Source: Martelella mediterranea
GTDB taxonomy: Bacteria; Pseudomonadota; Alphaproteobacteria; Rhizobiales; Rhizobiaceae
Assembly: GCF_021021415.1 (NCBI RefSeq)
Contig: NZ_JAINWJ010000030.1
Coordinates: forward strand, 1-64,000
Direction of reading: 5' to 3'
Length of the DNA: 64,000 bases
The notes beneath the pieces are model-generated. The model searched no databases. It was not told the DNA's origin and worked only from the letters and a program-made list of their open reading frames with translations. The translations under genes and the position numbers were made by a program. Positions 16,522 through 24,244 of this stretch are shown piece by piece (within the stretch, counting starts at the first letter, position 1; each line of letters opens with the position of its first letter).

Positions 16522-18882
16522 TCATCCGAGCACATCGGCCGAGCGTGAGTCCGCGGCCACGTCACGGCGACTACTGGTCACCCCATCCAGGCGCGTTCGC
16601 TTGAGCAGCAGCGCATTGACTGCGACCAGCGCCGAGCTACCCGACATTGCCAGCGCCGCCACCTCTGGGCTGATCACAAGGGGATAGAAGACGCCGGCGG
16701 CGGCCGGGAAGGCGATCACGTTATAGGCGACCGCCCACAACAGGTTCTGATGCATCTTGCGGAGCGTTGCGCGCGACAATTCAATCGCACCTACGATGTC
16801 GTAGGGATCGCTCCTCATGAGCACCACGTCTGCGCTCTCCATCGCCACATCAGTGCCCGCGCCAATGGCGAAACCGACGTTGGCTTGGGTCAGCGCCGGA
16901 GCGTCATTCACGCCGTCGCCGACCATGCCGACACGCTTGCCTTCCGCTTGCAGCTCCTTGATCTTTTCGGCTTTCTGTCCCGGCAGGACATCAGCGAGAA
17001 CGATGTCGATGCCAAGTTCCGAGGCGATCCGTTTCGCCGTGCCTTCGTTGTCGCCGGTCAACATTGCGACTGACACGCCGCGCTCCCGCAATTTGGCGAC
17101 GGTCGCTTTCGCGCTGGGGCGCGGCGCGTCGGCAATCGCAATGATCCCGAGCATCCGTCCGTCCTGAGCTATATGCACCACCGTGCGCCCTTCGGCCTTC
17201 AGCCGTTCTGCTTGTGCGCCGAGCGAGTCGAGCGCAACGTTCTCCTCGTCCATCAATCGACGGTTGCCCAGCAGGACTTTCCGTCCATCGATTTCAGCTT
17301 CCGCTCCTCTCCCTTCGAGATTGAGGAAGTTGCGCGCTTCCGGCACGTCGAGATCTTCAGCCCGCTTCACGATCGCAAGCGCCAAGGGATGGTCCGAGCC
17401 GCGATCGACGGCCGCAGCGGCGCGCAACGCTTCCGCTTCGCTGCTATTCTTCGCGGCGATGACCTCGACCACACGCGGTTCGCCCATCGTCAATGTACCG
17501 GTTTTGTCGAAGACAATCGTATCGAGCTTGGTCGCCTCTTCAAGCGCGCCGGCGTTCTTGAAGAGAATCCCGTGGGTTGCACCGAGCCCGGTTCCAACCA
17601 TGACCGCCATCGGCGTCGCTAGCCCCAGAGCGTCCGGACAGGCGATGACGAAGACCGTGATCGTCAAGGTCAATGCGAATAGTAGCGGCTCGCCGACCCA
17701 CCAGAACCAGACGCCAAAAGTAGCAAGCCCGATAAGGATGGCGATCAGCACCAGCCATTGGGAGGCGCGGTCAGCGAGGAGCTGGGCCGGCGCCTTGGAG
17801 TTTTGTGCCTCTTGCACCAGCTTGACGATCTGTGCCAGCGCCGTGTCGGCCCCAACTTTGGTGGCGCGGTAGCGGAAACTGCCGCTCTTGTTGATAGTGG
17901 CGCCGATCACTTGGTCGCCCTGGCCCTTGTTCACCGGCATCGACTCGCCGGTCAGCATGGACTCATCCACCAGCGACTCTCCCTCGATGACCTCCCCATC
18001 GACAGGGATTTTGTTTCCCGGCCGGATGATCACAGTCTCGCCGGCCTGTACCTCCGAAGTGGGCACTTCGACCTCGGTGCCGTCGCGCAGGACCGTCGCC
18101 ATTGGCGGTGCGAGATCAAGTAGCGCCCGGATTGCCGCGGAGGCGCCCGCCCGGGCACGCATCTCAAGCCAATGCCCGAGCAGGATGAAGACGAGCAGTA
18201 CTGCGACCGCCTCGTAGAACTGCACGCCGGGGAAGAAGAAAGTCGAGCCGACGCTAAAAACATAGCCGGTGCCCACCGACAGCACGACGAGCACTGCCAT
18301 GTTGAGCACGCCATTGCGCAGGGCGCGCCAAGCGGCGGTAAAAAAGGGCCAACTTGGATAGACGATCGCGATGCTGCCGAGAAAGAACAGCCACAGGTCG
18401 AGGTCGAGACCGAAAGGCGGCGCTGGCGGCGTAAACATGCCACCCATAGGGGAATAAATGAAGATCGGTATCGTGAAGACCAACGCGATCCAGAAACGAT
18501 TGCGCATGTCCCGAACCATGGCGGACATGTCCATGCCGGCACTATGGCCCATCTCGTGCGCCATCTCGTCGTGAGCCGCAGACATCCCTCGGTGGCCCGC
18601 GTGGCTCGTTTGCGAGGGCAGCACCGCCGTAGGGCCCGATGCTGCCGGTTCGCAAACATGCCGCGGATGCACGCTCCCACGGCAGCGAAAACCGCAGGAA
18701 TTCAACTTGCGCTTCAAGCTCTCGACGTTCGTGACTGACTCATCAAAGTCAACGGTCACGCTGCCGGAAGCGGGGTTTGCCGAGGCCCGGCGGACACCCG
18801 TCTCAGTGCTCAGCTGCTTCTCGACCGCGAGATGATCAAGCTCTTCGAAAAGGTCGCTGACCTCCAATGTTACTTTAGTCAA
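16522..18882 (-). CDS. P1B-type heavy-metal ATPase with CPD motif
   Basis: A protein of about 786 residues that should export a transition metal from the cytoplasm. Order: an HMA-like fold without the CxxC metal site, a His/Met-rich stretch ([11 protein letters not shown]), eight membrane helices, TGESMPV, DKTGTLT and [11 protein letters not shown]. The membrane metal site reads CPD (codons at 17632-17640) instead of the CPC of Cu/Zn/Cd pumps or the CPH/SPC of other groups. I prefer the TTG at 18882 because AGGAG lies 7 bases upstream; ATG at 18906 and GTG at 18960 are in frame but lack such a site. It is led by an ECF sigma factor and a Cys-rich mini-protein. Confidence 0.88.
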   Translation of the reverse strand: MTKVTLEVSDLFEELDHLAVEKQLSTETGVRRASANPASGSVTVDFDESVTNVESLKRKLNSCGFRCRGSVHPRHVCEPAASGPTAVLPSQTSHAGHRGMSAAHDEMAHEMGHSAGMDMSAMVRDMRNRFWIALVFTIPIFIYSPMGGMFTPPAPPFGLDLDLWLFFLGSIAIVYPSWPFFTAAWRALRNGVLNMAVLVVLSVGTGYVFSVGSTFFFPGVQFYEAVAVLLVFILLGHWLEMRARAGASAAIRALLDLAPPMATVLRDGTEVEVPTSEVQAGETVIIRPGNKIPVDGEVIEGESLVDESMLTGESMPVNKGQGDQVIGATINKSGSFRYRATKVGADTALAQIVKLVQEAQNSKAPAQLLADRASQWLVLIAILIGLATFGVWFWWVGEPLLFALTLTITVFVIACPDALGLATPMAVMVGTGLGATHGILFKNAGALEEATKLDTIVFDKTGTLTMGEPRVVEVIAAKNSSEAEALRAAAAVDRGSDHPLALAIVKRAEDLDVPEARNFLNLEGRGAEAEIDGRKVLLGNRRLMDEENVALDSLGAQAERLKAEGRTVVHIAQDGRMLGIIAIADAPRPSAKATVAKLRERGVSVAMLTGDNEGTAKRIASELGIDIVLADVLPGQKAEKIKELQAEGKRVGMVGDGVNDAPALTQANVGFAIGAGTDVAMESADVVLMRSDPYDIVGAIELSRATLRKMHQNLLWAVAYNVIAFPAAAGVFYPLVISPEVAALAMSGSSALVAVNALLLKRTRLDGVTSSRRDVAADSRSADVLG

Positions 18883-18985
18883 GGCCAGACTCCTCGGGCG
18901 CGCCATTCGATGTGGGATGGACATGAGTTGCGGGTCGACAGGCGCCGCGATGCGCGACACCTGTCCTGTCCGACGAAGCTTTTGG

Positions 18986-19171
18986 TCAGTTGCCGCAGCA
19001 GCAGCCTTTCGATGCCCCGCGCGCGTCTTCCGGCCGCTGTTGTCTGGAAGACTGTTCGGGCCGGACTGAGGGCGCCTCTGATTTGACCGGAGGATGACCT
19101 CCCTGTCCGCAGCAGGATGGTTCGGTCCGGTCAGCCGAACCGGAGGTGGTAGTTTTCGATTCCGTGTTCAT
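18986..19171 (-). CDS. Small Cys-rich protein (61 residues)
   Basis: A hydrophilic mini-protein with an internal SCCGQGGHP motif and a terminal GCCCGN. Such paired and triple cysteines suggest a metal-binding or metal-donating role. The ATG has AAGGA about 8 bases upstream, and the gene sits between the ECF sigma factor and the metal ATPase on the same strand, so I regard it as real despite its size. I recall similar short proteins ending in GCCCG in metal-resistance operons but cannot name a family. Confidence 0.65.
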   Translation of the reverse strand: MNTESKTTTSGSADRTEPSCCGQGGHPPVKSEAPSVRPEQSSRQQRPEDARGASKGCCCGN

Positions 19172-19267
19172 TGCCGTTGTCCTTCATATGTGTCGGGGTG
19201 GAGCGAGAGCCATTCAACCTGAATGGAGCCACCATCCTGAGCTACAGACGAAGCAGGAAGGACAACA

Positions 19268-19927
19268 TTACAGTCCGGATGCGCGCGCGAGCTCTTCGCG
19301 GCGGCGACGCGTGCGTTCCGCCTCTTCGCAGTGACAGTCGAGGAAGCCGTGGATCGGACAGGTCAGGCACATCTCCTCAAGCCGCTTTTTCAGCGCTTGG
19401 CGGCCGCGATGGAGCCTGACCGTGATGTTGTTCAGCGAAATTCCGAGGCTTGCCGCCACACGTTCCCTGGGCTCTCCCAGCAGGTCGACTCGCCAGATCA
19501 CCTCGGCGTATTCCGGTTTGAGCGTGGGCAAGAGCTTGTAAAGGCAATTGCACACCGCTTCGTCGAGTTCTTCATCAGGCTCGATCTTGAAGTCTTCAAG
19601 ATCAGTCGGGTTCGTTACGGCCTCCCGCTGTCGTCGTCTGGCGGAGCGACGCTGATGGTCAATGACCGTCGTGGCGAGGATCCGGCTCAGCCAGCCACGG
19701 ACCGTGCGGACATCACGCAATTGGCTCGATCGCTCAATTGCCTTCAGCATGAATGCCTGTAGGACATCCTCTGCGGCTTCGGAATTGCCGAGCCGCCGTT
19801 GCAAAAAGCCCAGAATCTGCCGACGACTCTCCACAAGTGCACGGCGCACGGCAGCATCCGCTTCCTTCGCAGCTGCGTCACCGTCATCATCGGTCTCCGA
19901 GCGGTCGTCCGGATCATCGCAAGTCAT
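19268..19927 (-). CDS. ECF sigma factor with Cys-rich C-terminus (CorE-like)
   Basis: A 219-residue sigma-70 family protein: region 2 at about residues 25-100 (FLQRRLGNSEAAEDVLQAF) and region 4 at about 130-185 (ASLGISLNNITVRLHRGR). Unlike common ECF factors it has a CNC pair (Cys126/128) in the linker and a C-terminal tail with Cys187, Cys190, Cys198 and Cys200 (CxxC-x7-CxC). A linker CxC and a Cys-rich tail are the marks of the CorE group (ECF44), whose members sense copper or cadmium directly without an anti-sigma factor. It heads the minus-strand operon with the CPD ATPase. No anti-sigma gene is adjacent, in keeping with direct sensing. Confidence 0.87.
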   Translation of the reverse strand: MTCDDPDDRSETDDDGDAAAKEADAAVRRALVESRRQILGFLQRRLGNSEAAEDVLQAFMLKAIERSSQLRDVRTVRGWLSRILATTVIDHQRRSARRRQREAVTNPTDLEDFKIEPDEELDEAVCNCLYKLLPTLKPEYAEVIWRVDLLGEPRERVAASLGISLNNITVRLHRGRQALKKRLEEMCLTCPIHGFLDCHCEEAERTRRRREELARASGL

Positions 19928-20169
19928 CTTTCACCTCTAATCTTTTAGCTACCCAGATAAGACGTATAGGCGACTGAGTCCTTACACTGACTGGGGGCAA
20001 TACAAACGCCGAGATTCGCCGCAGGCGGCAACACTTCCTATCCAATTTTCGGATCGTGACGTGTAAGGCGGGCTCACTTTGAGCGTCTCTTGTCGTTAGC
20101 ACGCTGCCCCTCAGCTCGTTTGGCCGATAGACAGCAAACTTGCCAACCGCTCAAAAAAGGAGACACATC

Positions 20170-20394
20170 ATGAGTGACGATATGAACACGAAAATCCAGG
20201 AGCGCGCATACGCAATCTGGGAGCGGGAGGACCGGCCCGAAGGCAAACACCTCGACCATTGGTTCTGCGCACAGGCGGAGATAGAGGCGGAAAGTGCGAC
20301 GGATGGTGGACAGTCGGCGTCCGTCCAGACAGTGTCCAGTGCTGCGGAATCCAGTTCTGGAGGGAGTGGCCGAGAGAAGAAGCGGTCAAGCTGA
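20170..20394 (+). CDS. DUF2934 domain protein
   Basis: A 74-residue soluble protein whose first half (IQERAYAIWEREDRPEGKHLDHW) is the short DUF2934 helix motif; the rest is a low-complexity Ser/Gly-rich tail. The ATG is preceded by AAGGAG 7 bases upstream. It is transcribed away from the ECF gene across a 240-bp divergent region. DUF2934 proteins are common in alphaproteobacterial stress islands, and their function is unknown. Confidence 0.75.
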   Translation: MSDDMNTKIQERAYAIWEREDRPEGKHLDHWFCAQAEIEAESATDGGQSASVQTVSSAAESSSGGSGREKKRSS

Positions 20395-20504
20395 GCCGTT
20401 GAGGTCCCGGTCGCTCCTAAAAGCCTGCTTCTTGATCGATTGAAGAGCAAAAATCGGGTGGGTGTGACCGGGCTTAAAGATATTTTTGGTCGGGGTCAGA
20501 GCCG

Positions 20505-21401
20505 CTAGTCAGCCACGCCCCTCGCCGATCTCGTGCCGTGACGGGAGACGAGTCCGACCGCGAGGATCACGAGGATAATGCCCGCCAGCTGCGTCCACCC
20601 CACAGTTTCGTCAAAAAATAGTGCACCGATCGTAAGCCCAAAAATCGGGATCAAGAAGCTAAAGGCATTGGCCCCGTTGAGCGGCGTTTTCTCAAGCACC
20701 GAGAACCATAGCCAGTAGACGAGCGCAGTTCCGAGGAGGCTGAGGGCGAGCAGGATGCCAACGAAGGTAAGCGACCATGTGACTGCTGTCGGCTCCTCCG
20801 TTCCAGAGGCGATAAGAATGAGGGGGATGCTGCCAATCAACATCTGCAATCCCATGGCCATCAGGGGATCGACCTGGCCGGCGATGCGCTTTATCACGAC
20901 GTTGCTTATGGTGACGCCCAGCGCGGCAAGGATGATGTAGGCAACGCCGAAAATATAGGTCTGCTGACCTGTGGCAACGACCTGAGGCGCGGCAATGATG
21001 AGAGTGCCAATAAAGCCCAACAGAAGCCCGATTTTTCCGTTTATTGTGAGCCGCTCATGAAGGATCAGACTTGCCAGAATTGCAGCTAGCATTGGCTGGG
21101 TGTTAGCGATCACCGTGGCGATGCCGGGCGAGACGAACTCAGCGGCATGAAACATCCCAAGGAAGCCGAGGCTTGTCGCTCCAAATCCTACGACGGCGAC
21201 CATCACCCAGTGCGCCAATCGCTTCGGCAGCGGCCGGTGCAGTGCCAGCGCGAGCAGTGTCAGGGTAAGGCCCGCTAGTAGCGCCCGCATTGCGGCGAAG
21301 GTTAGATGCGGAGCGAGGTCCAGGCCGGCAGTGATGAGCGGAAAGCAGGCAGCCCATAGTAGCATGACCAAAATGATCTGCGCGATCGTTAGGGCGGTCA
21401 T
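20505..21401 (-). CDS. EamA/DMT-family transporter
   Basis: A 298-residue inner membrane protein with ten hydrophobic segments arranged as two EamA repeats, starting MTALTIAQIILVMLLWA and ending near GIILVILAVGLVSRHG. Members of the drug/metabolite transporter superfamily export amino acids, metabolites or drugs. Substrate is not predictable here. Its ATG overlaps by four bases (ATGA) the stop of a 68-codon frame that itself overlaps the polyphosphate kinase gene in the same way, so the three are probably translated from one message. Confidence 0.87.
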   Translation of the reverse strand: MTALTIAQIILVMLLWAACFPLITAGLDLAPHLTFAAMRALLAGLTLTLLALALHRPLPKRLAHWVMVAVVGFGATSLGFLGMFHAAEFVSPGIATVIANTQPMLAAILASLILHERLTINGKIGLLLGFIGTLIIAAPQVVATGQQTYIFGVAYIILAALGVTISNVVIKRIAGQVDPLMAMGLQMLIGSIPLILIASGTEEPTAVTWSLTFVGILLALSLLGTALVYWLWFSVLEKTPLNGANAFSFLIPIFGLTIGALFFDETVGWTQLAGIILVILAVGLVSRHGTRSARGVAD

Positions 21402-21604
21402 CCCTGATGACTCGGTTGTTCTTGCCGTCCGCCGAGAAGCTGACTGACGATATCATCTGCAGGAGTCATGATTCCATAATGATCGGCGCTTCGCTGCAGA
21501 GGACAACTAGCCTGTGGCCCTGGATATTCAGTAGCGCCCGCCGGCTTGATGGTTTGTTCAGTTTTTTGCAGCAGCGGTGAACGCGTTTTTCGACAATCTT
21601 TCAT
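21398..21604 (-). CDS. Hypothetical 68-residue protein coupled to ppk2 and the transporter
   Basis: This frame opens with an ATG inside the ppk2 stop (ATGA) and ends with a stop inside the transporter ATG (ATGA), so it exactly fills the gap between the two genes. The product is hydrophilic, has no membrane segment, and resembles nothing I know. There is no separate ribosome binding site, so it would depend on coupling. Two ATGA junctions in one uninterrupted short frame are unlikely by chance, but codon use is unremarkable and the call stays tentative. Confidence 0.45.
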   Translation of the reverse strand: MKDCRKTRSPLLQKTEQTIKPAGATEYPGPQASCPLQRSADHYGIMTPADDIVSQLLGGRQEQPSHQG

Positions 21605-22419
21605 GGCGCGAGCACACCGCTCTGCGCATAGGCGTCATGGTATTGGAGGACAATGTCTGGGTTGACGAGAAGGGCCGAATTATCTTTGTCGTCGTAGTGT
21701 AGGCGCACCAACAGATCTTTGATGAGATTGGTGCGTGCCAAGTGCTTATCATCCGCGCGCACGATGGTCCAAGGTGTGATCGGGTTATGAGTGCGCGCGA
21801 ACATCTCGTTCCGAGCTTGGCTGTAAGCAGCCCAGTTCTCGATAGCCTTGGAGTCGATGGGACTGATTTTCCACTGCTTAAGCGGATCATCGCGGCGGTC
21901 TTTCAGTCGCCGCTTCTGTTCGGCCCTGCTAATGTCGAGATAATATTTGAAAAGCTTGATGCCGGATTTGACTAGCATATGCTCGAACTCGAGCACTGTC
22001 TGCATAAACTCTTCATATTCTTCTTCGGTGCAAAATCCCATTACGCGCTCAACTCCAGCGCGATTGTACCAGCTTCTATTGAAGAGTACGAACTCCTGTT
22101 GGGCTGGCAGATGCGGGACGTAACGCTCAAAATACCATCCGCCACGCTCACGGTCAGACGGTTTGCCCAAAGCGACGACACGGGTCTCACGCGGACTCAG
22201 ATGGCGGACAATGCGCTTGATCACACCATCTTTCCCTGCGCTGTCACGACCTTCGATCAAAACGAGAATCTTGTCGTTGCAGCGGATGAAGTGCTTCTGA
22301 AGCTTTACGAGTTCGACCTGAAGGCCGTGGAGGACACTTCGGTAGTCGCTGTCTGCATTTCGCTGGCCAGTAGCCGGCGGCACATTCGGCGATGCGCTCC
22401 GGATGTTTTTCTTGCTCAT
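21601..22419 (-). CDS. ppk2: Polyphosphate kinase 2
   Basis: A 272-residue PPK2-family enzyme that transfers phosphate between polyphosphate and nucleotides. It has the Walker A loop EGRDSAGKDG, the lid region RGGWYFERYVPHLP, NRSWYNRAGVERVMGF, and the DRRDDPLKQWKISPID segment that defines the family. The start MSKKNIRS has GGAG 8 bases upstream; longer in-frame starts lack it. In an island rich in anaerobic energy genes, polyphosphate could serve as an ATP or GTP reserve. The preferred nucleotide cannot be read from sequence alone. Confidence 0.92.
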   Translation of the reverse strand: MSKKNIRSASPNVPPATGQRNADSDYRSVLHGLQVELVKLQKHFIRCNDKILVLIEGRDSAGKDGVIKRIVRHLSPRETRVVALGKPSDRERGGWYFERYVPHLPAQQEFVLFNRSWYNRAGVERVMGFCTEEEYEEFMQTVLEFEHMLVKSGIKLFKYYLDISRAEQKRRLKDRRDDPLKQWKISPIDSKAIENWAAYSQARNEMFARTHNPITPWTIVRADDKHLARTNLIKDLLVRLHYDDKDNSALLVNPDIVLQYHDAYAQSGVLAP

Positions 22420-22538
22420 GGGCGAAGCTCCGTGGCTCGGTAACACGGCGCTGGCCGTATCGTTGGATTGATACGTCCAGCACCAGATCTCAATCAATGA
22501 GACGCTTCAGCCAAGGCGACATTACACGCTGACGCATT

Positions 22539-23153
22539 TCATCTGCTCCGACGGCTCCCGTGCGGTTCTGGAGCGCAATCGCAGTCCCCGAACCCGCCTA
22601 CACAGCACGCGCCACAGCACTGCTCGATCCTCTCTTTCAGAACCCGGCGCGCACGATGCAGGCGGACACCGATATTGTTGGTAGTGAGACCCAGATCGAG
22701 TGCGATGCGATCGCGAGATTCCGAGTCGAGATCGGCCCGGCGAATAATCTCTGCATAGTCTGGCCGGAGTGTCGGAACGAGGTTCCGGATGCAGCTACAA
22801 GGATTTTGAAACTGCATCATCTCCGGTGGTGCCGCTTGACTATGAGTCTCGGCTTCGTAAGCCGCCTCGGTCCGTTGGCGTGTCGCCCGGCGCCGATAAT
22901 AATCGGTTAGCGTATTCCGTAAGACTCGGCTGAGCCAAGCGTCGATCTTGGCGGTGGTCTGAGGCTTTTCCGCGGCACGCACCACCTTTAGGCAGAAGTC
23001 CTGGAAGGCGTCTTCGGCATCCTCTTGATGGCTCAGACGCCGTCGCAAGAAGCGCATGAACTCGAAGCGGCGCTCATTCAAACGCTGAACAGTAGCAACG
23101 TCGGGAGCGACGCTTTGGCGGGGGGCGGAATCCGGACGTGAAAGGGCTGTCAT
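22539..23153 (-). CDS. Second Cys-rich ECF sigma factor (CorE-like)
   Basis: A 204-residue ECF protein with region 2 (FLRRRLSHQEDAEDAFQDF) and region 4 (LGLTTNNIGVRLHRARR). It repeats the features of the 19.3-kb sigma factor: a CSC pair in the linker (Cys119/121) and a tail with Cys179, Cys180, Cys183, Cys184, Cys191 and Cys193, where CxxC-x7-CxC is spaced exactly as in the other protein. The two are clearly diverged paralogues, so they may sense different metals or different oxidation states. The start MTALS is chosen for GGAG 9 bases upstream. A small exported protein is encoded just upstream on the same strand. Confidence 0.87.
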   Translation of the reverse strand: MTALSRPDSAPRQSVAPDVATVQRLNERRFEFMRFLRRRLSHQEDAEDAFQDFCLKVVRAAEKPQTTAKIDAWLSRVLRNTLTDYYRRRATRQRTEAAYEAETHSQAAPPEMMQFQNPCSCIRNLVPTLRPDYAEIIRRADLDSESRDRIALDLGLTTNNIGVRLHRARRVLKERIEQCCGACCVGGFGDCDCAPEPHGSRRSR

Positions 23154-23230
23154 TTTAGGTGGCTCCATGCGCAAAAGGAGGTCAATAGGTGTTGACGCGC
23201 GGAGAGCATCGCAGCCCTCATACGCGTCGA

Positions 23231-23602
23231 TCAGACGTGCGCAGGGAGGCGGGGCGGGCGGAATTGACGATCGCTAATCGTGGATCGGTGGTACAGAGGC
23301 GGCCTAGGAATCCATTTACCGGATCTTGCCGTATGGAAGACAGTGTAAGAGCCCACCGGTAAGAAAGCGCAGGAAGCCGCCGAGTGGCAGTGGACTGCCG
23401 TAGATGAGACGCTAAGCGTTGCATCACTGAGCAGATCAGACATGTTGAGCATTTCGCTTGTTACAGCGGTCTCTGTCTGGGCGGTCGAAGGATGGGATTG
23501 GACAGTGTGCGAACTCAAACCGGCTACGATCAGTAAGAGTATGAAGAACAACGCCCAAACTCTGGGCGCAATCCTTCCTATCTCTTGAATGTCGTGTTTC
23601 AT
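23231..23602 (-). CDS. Small exported or membrane-anchored protein of unknown function
   Basis: A 123-residue protein with one N-terminal hydrophobic segment (VWALFFILLLIVAGL) followed by a polar domain containing HCHSAASC, a possible metal site, and a Pro/Arg-rich end (RPPRLPAHV). The layout resembles small periplasmic proteins found in copper clusters, but I cannot assign a family. It lies 77 bp upstream of the second ECF gene, and a perfect FNR/FixK-type box sits about 67 bp before its ATG. The ribosome binding site is weak. Confidence 0.55.
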   Translation of the reverse strand: MKHDIQEIGRIAPRVWALFFILLLIVAGLSSHTVQSHPSTAQTETAVTSEMLNMSDLLSDATLSVSSTAVHCHSAASCAFLPVGSYTVFHTARSGKWIPRPPLYHRSTISDRQFRPPRLPAHV

Positions 23603-23662
23603 CGTATTTCGCGCAGATCATCCATCATGCCATAAGCTTATACTGCGAAGGTGGCATCGTGC

Positions 23663-23676
23663 TTGATCGAGATCAA
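23663..23676. promoter_or_regulatory. FNR/FixK-type box
   Basis: TTGATCGAGATCAA is a perfect match to the TTGAT-N4-ATCAA consensus of FNR, ANR and FixK regulators. On the minus strand a TATAAG hexamer at 23642-23637 would place the box about 40 bases upstream of a start near 23629, close to the -41.5 spacing of class II activation. The likely target is the small exported protein and the ECF gene. This ties part of the island to low oxygen. Confidence 0.6.
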
Positions 23677-24244
23677 GTTCTCCGTCTGGGAATGGAGCTC
23701 ATGGAGTAGGCGAAGAGATTTTCCGAATCTTGGTCTGTCAGCCTGTGGGGATTCTGATCCAATCGCGCACATCTGGCTACGCATTCCATCATACGGCCGT
23801 TCAATCTCATTCCCTGAAGCAGATCCGCCTTAGCCGACAAGACGGCGACATCACGGGCAGCCATCTCGGAGGTCAATGCATCTTCTGGGACACTTCCTTG
23901 GCCAAGCCAAGCGCCAAGACCGCGACGAAGCTATCGCCGACGCCCGCAGTGCATATTTCGCTGACGACAGGCTCAGCCAGGTGCGAAGCATTCGTTTCGG
24001 ATGTGGGGTACCGCGGCCAATTGCCGGGCAACGCTTTGGTCTCTCGACTGTAAGGACGGCAGCACATTCAGCGTCTCTAAGTTCGACCTGTTTGATCAAC
24101 CGTGCGGCCAAGGCCAGACCCAGGGCAACTTGCTGGCGAACATCGCAGCGAACCGTCCTTCCATCGTCGCCACGCGACGAACTGGGAATGAACCGGAGTG
24201 CGCCATCTTTACTGGAATATCTAGAGTAAAAGCGAGAGCGGCGA
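23677..24244. other. Region without intact gene; decayed sequence
   Basis: Between the FNR-type box and the LysR gene no frame looks functional. The minus strand carries what appears to be the remnant of a PfkB-type sugar kinase (see the separate entry); the rest resembles no protein. The LysR promoter should lie in the last 150 bases. Confidence 0.4.
23876..24067 (-). pseudogene. Remnant of a PfkB-family carbohydrate kinase (C-terminal part)
   Basis: A 64-codon minus-strand frame ends in ICTAGVGDSFVAVLALGLA. This matches the ATP-binding/catalytic signature of PfkB kinases (DTTGAGDSF followed by a hydrophobic helix), with Val in place of the second small residue. No other kinase segment is readable in the same frame, and it stops shortly after the motif. 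I take it as a decayed fragment; chance similarity cannot be ruled out. Confidence 0.33.

Noticed and set aside
20395-20504. tRNA gene or attachment site in the gap after the DUF2934 gene
   Set aside because: No cloverleaf or T-loop sequence could be read there or at the possible ICE borders; no direct repeats were found by eye.
23673-23876. 67-codon minus-strand frame left of the PfkB-like remnant
   Set aside because: No similarity recognised and it overlaps the FNR-type box; probably decayed sequence.
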